A stretch of DNA of 7,233 nt. Origin: Ramlibacter sp. GTDB taxonomy: Bacteria > Pseudomonadota > Gammaproteobacteria > Burkholderiales > Burkholderiaceae. Made by a program: the position numbers and the translations under genes. Below, piece by piece: positions 6,139-7,233 of the stretch. The notes beneath the pieces are model-generated. The model saw only the letters and a list, made by a program, of their open reading frames with translations, searched no databases and was not told the origin of the DNA. Every line of letters begins with the position of its first letter. Position 1 is the first letter of the stretch. The stretch covers positions 1 through 7,233 of the forward strand of contig JACMQP010000071.1 of NCBI GenBank assembly GCA_014376915.1. The letters are read 5' to 3'.

Positions 6139-6140
6139 GG

Positions 6141-7233
6141 TCAGACTCCCCAGTGCGGAATGTGGTGCGAACCCATCGAGACAGCGACGTTCTTCGGCTC
6201 GCAGAACACCTCGTAGCTCCAGGTGCCGCCTTCGCGGCCGGTGCCCGACGCTTTGGTCCCGCCGAAGGGCTGACGCAGGTCGCGTACGTTCTGGCTGTTG
6301 ACGAAGCACATGCCGGCCTCCACGGCGGCGGCGACGCGGTGCGCCTTGCCGATGTTCTCGGTCCAGACATAGCTTGATAGTCCGTAGGCGATGTCGTTGG
6401 CCAGCCGGATCGCGTCGGCCTCGTCCTGGAACGGGATCAGACAGGCGACCGGACCGAAGATCTCGTCCTGCGCGATCTTCATGCGGTTGTCGACATCGGC
6501 GAAGACGGTCGGCAGCACGTAGTTGCCCTTCTTCACCCGGTCCGGCAGCAATGGCGCATCGAGGCCGCCGCACAGCAGCGTCGCGCCTTCTTTCGGTCCC
6601 AGCTCGATGTAGCTGCGGACCTTGGCGAGATGGGCCTGGCTGATCATCGGGCCGATGATGGTCTTCTCGTCGAGCGGATCACCCACGGTGATGCGCTTGG
6701 CCCGCTCGGCGAACTTCTGCGCGAAGTCGGCATAGATCGATTGCTGCACCAGGATGCGGCTGCCGGCCGTGCAGCGCTCGCCGTTGTTGGAGAAGATCAT
6801 GAAGATCGCCGCATCCAGCGCGCGGTCCAGGTCGGCATCCGCGAAGATCACGAACGGCGATTTGCCACCCAGCTCCATGCTGAACTTCTTCAGGCCCGCT
6901 TCCTTGACGATGCGATTGCCGGTCGCAGTCGATCCGGTGAAGGAGATGGCGCGCACATCCGGATGGCGCACCAACGGCTCGCCGGCCTCTTTGCCATAGC
7001 CGTGCACCAAATTCAGCACGCCGGGCGGGATGCCCGCTTCCAGCGCCAGCTCGCCGAGACGCGCTGCGCTCATCGGTGACAGCTCGCTCACCTTCAGCAC
7101 CGCGGTGTTGCCGAAAGCCAGGCAGGGAGCGACCTTCCAGGCCGCGGTCATGAACGGCACGTTCCACGGCGAGATCAGCGCGCAGACGCCGACCGGGTGG
7201 AACAGCGTGTAGTTCAGGTGGGTCTCGGTCGGG
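6141..7233 (-). CDS. hpaE: 5-carboxymethyl-2-hydroxymuconate semialdehyde dehydrogenase (5' partial)
   Basis: NAD-dependent aldehyde dehydrogenase that oxidises the ring-cleavage product of homoprotocatechuate, 5-carboxymethyl-2-hydroxymuconate semialdehyde, to the corresponding acid in the cytoplasm. The reading frame is open to the window edge; 363 whole codons are visible and roughly the first quarter of a protein of about 485-490 residues is missing. An apparent GTG start at 7160 is only an internal valine, because homology continues upstream (FHPVGVCALISPWN). In the visible fragment the aldehyde dehydrogenase active-site set is complete: Asn24 in ISPWN, Lys47 in AVLKVSELSP, the cofactor loop GSTATG at about 100-105, Glu120 in SMELGGKSP and nucleophile Cys154 in NNGERCTAGSR (codon 6771-6773). 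The late motif FGGTKASGTGREGG is also present. The stop TGA lies 2 bp before hpaD. Family and the HpaE subgroup are assigned from these motifs plus the hpaD-F-H neighbours; a related semialdehyde dehydrogenase is the only real alternative. Confidence 0.95.
   Translation of the reverse strand, partial: PTETHLNYTLFHPVGVCALISPWNVPFMTAAWKVAPCLAFGNTAVLKVSELSPMSAARLGELALEAGIPPGVLNLVHGYGKEAGEPLVRHPDVRAISFTGSTATGNRIVKEAGLKKFSMELGGKSPFVIFADADLDRALDAAIFMIFSNNGERCTAGSRILVQQSIYADFAQKFAERAKRITVGDPLDEKTIIGPMISQAHLAKVRSYIELGPKEGATLLCGGLDAPLLPDRVKKGNYVLPTVFADVDNRMKIAQDEIFGPVACLIPFQDEADAIRLANDIAYGLSSYVWTENIGKAHRVAAAVEAGMCFVNSQNVRDLRQPFGGTKASGTGREGGTWSYEVFCEPKNVAVSMGSHHIPHWGV
6146..6151 (-). promoter_or_regulatory. 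ribosome binding site of hpaD
   Basis: GGGGAG, 7 nt before the ATG at 6138 and inside the last codons of hpaE. It decides the hpaD start over the longer open frame that runs back into hpaE. Confidence 0.7.

Noticed and set aside
7158..7160. GTG as the start codon of hpaE
   Set aside because: The frame is open to the window edge and the upstream residues (FHPVGVCALISPWN) are conserved aldehyde dehydrogenase sequence including the catalytic Asn, so this is an internal valine.

Overview
The window is a single run of genes, all reading on the minus strand, from a high-GC genome. Strong third-position G/C bias, an OmpA-free 'Bug' solute receptor of the tripartite tricarboxylate transporter (TTT) type, and gene neighbours of this kind suggest a betaproteobacterium of the Burkholderiales (Cupriavidus, Bordetella, Achromobacter or a relative). 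That assignment is an inference from gene content, not from a marker gene.

Reading in the direction of transcription (right to left), the first block is the core of the homoprotocatechuate (3,4-dihydroxyphenylacetate) meta-cleavage pathway: hpaE (6141-7233, 5' end outside the window), hpaD (5212-6138), hpaF (4808-5212) and hpaH (3981-4781). hpaD cleaves the ring, HpaE oxidises the semialdehyde, HpaF isomerises the product, and HpaH hydrates the chain after a decarboxylation done by HpaG, which is not in the window. The genes are tightly packed (2-bp gap, 1-bp overlap, 26-bp gap), so they almost certainly form one operon. The classical next gene, hpaI (4-hydroxy-2-oxoheptanedioate aldolase), does not follow hpaH.

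After hpaH there is a 294-bp stretch (3687-3980) without an intact recognisable gene. It holds a patchwork of coding-like segments in two frames that looks like a small broken gene of about 80 codons, and a weak terminator-like hairpin with a run of seven T.

The second block is a Bug-type periplasmic binding protein with a Tat-like signal peptide (2697-3686), a class II aldolase/adducin-family protein (1892-2671), a ketopantoate-reductase-family oxidoreductase (908-1888, GTG start) and the first 300 codons of a class I DAHP synthase (1-900, 3' end outside the window). Spacing is 25, 3 and 7 bp, so these four are also likely cotranscribed. Finding the committing enzyme of aromatic amino acid synthesis at the tail of an aromatic degradation cluster, and a FucA-fold aldolase where a pyruvate aldolase is expected, are the two points most worth a second look. 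No RNA genes, insertion sequences, CRISPR arrays or convincing promoters were seen.
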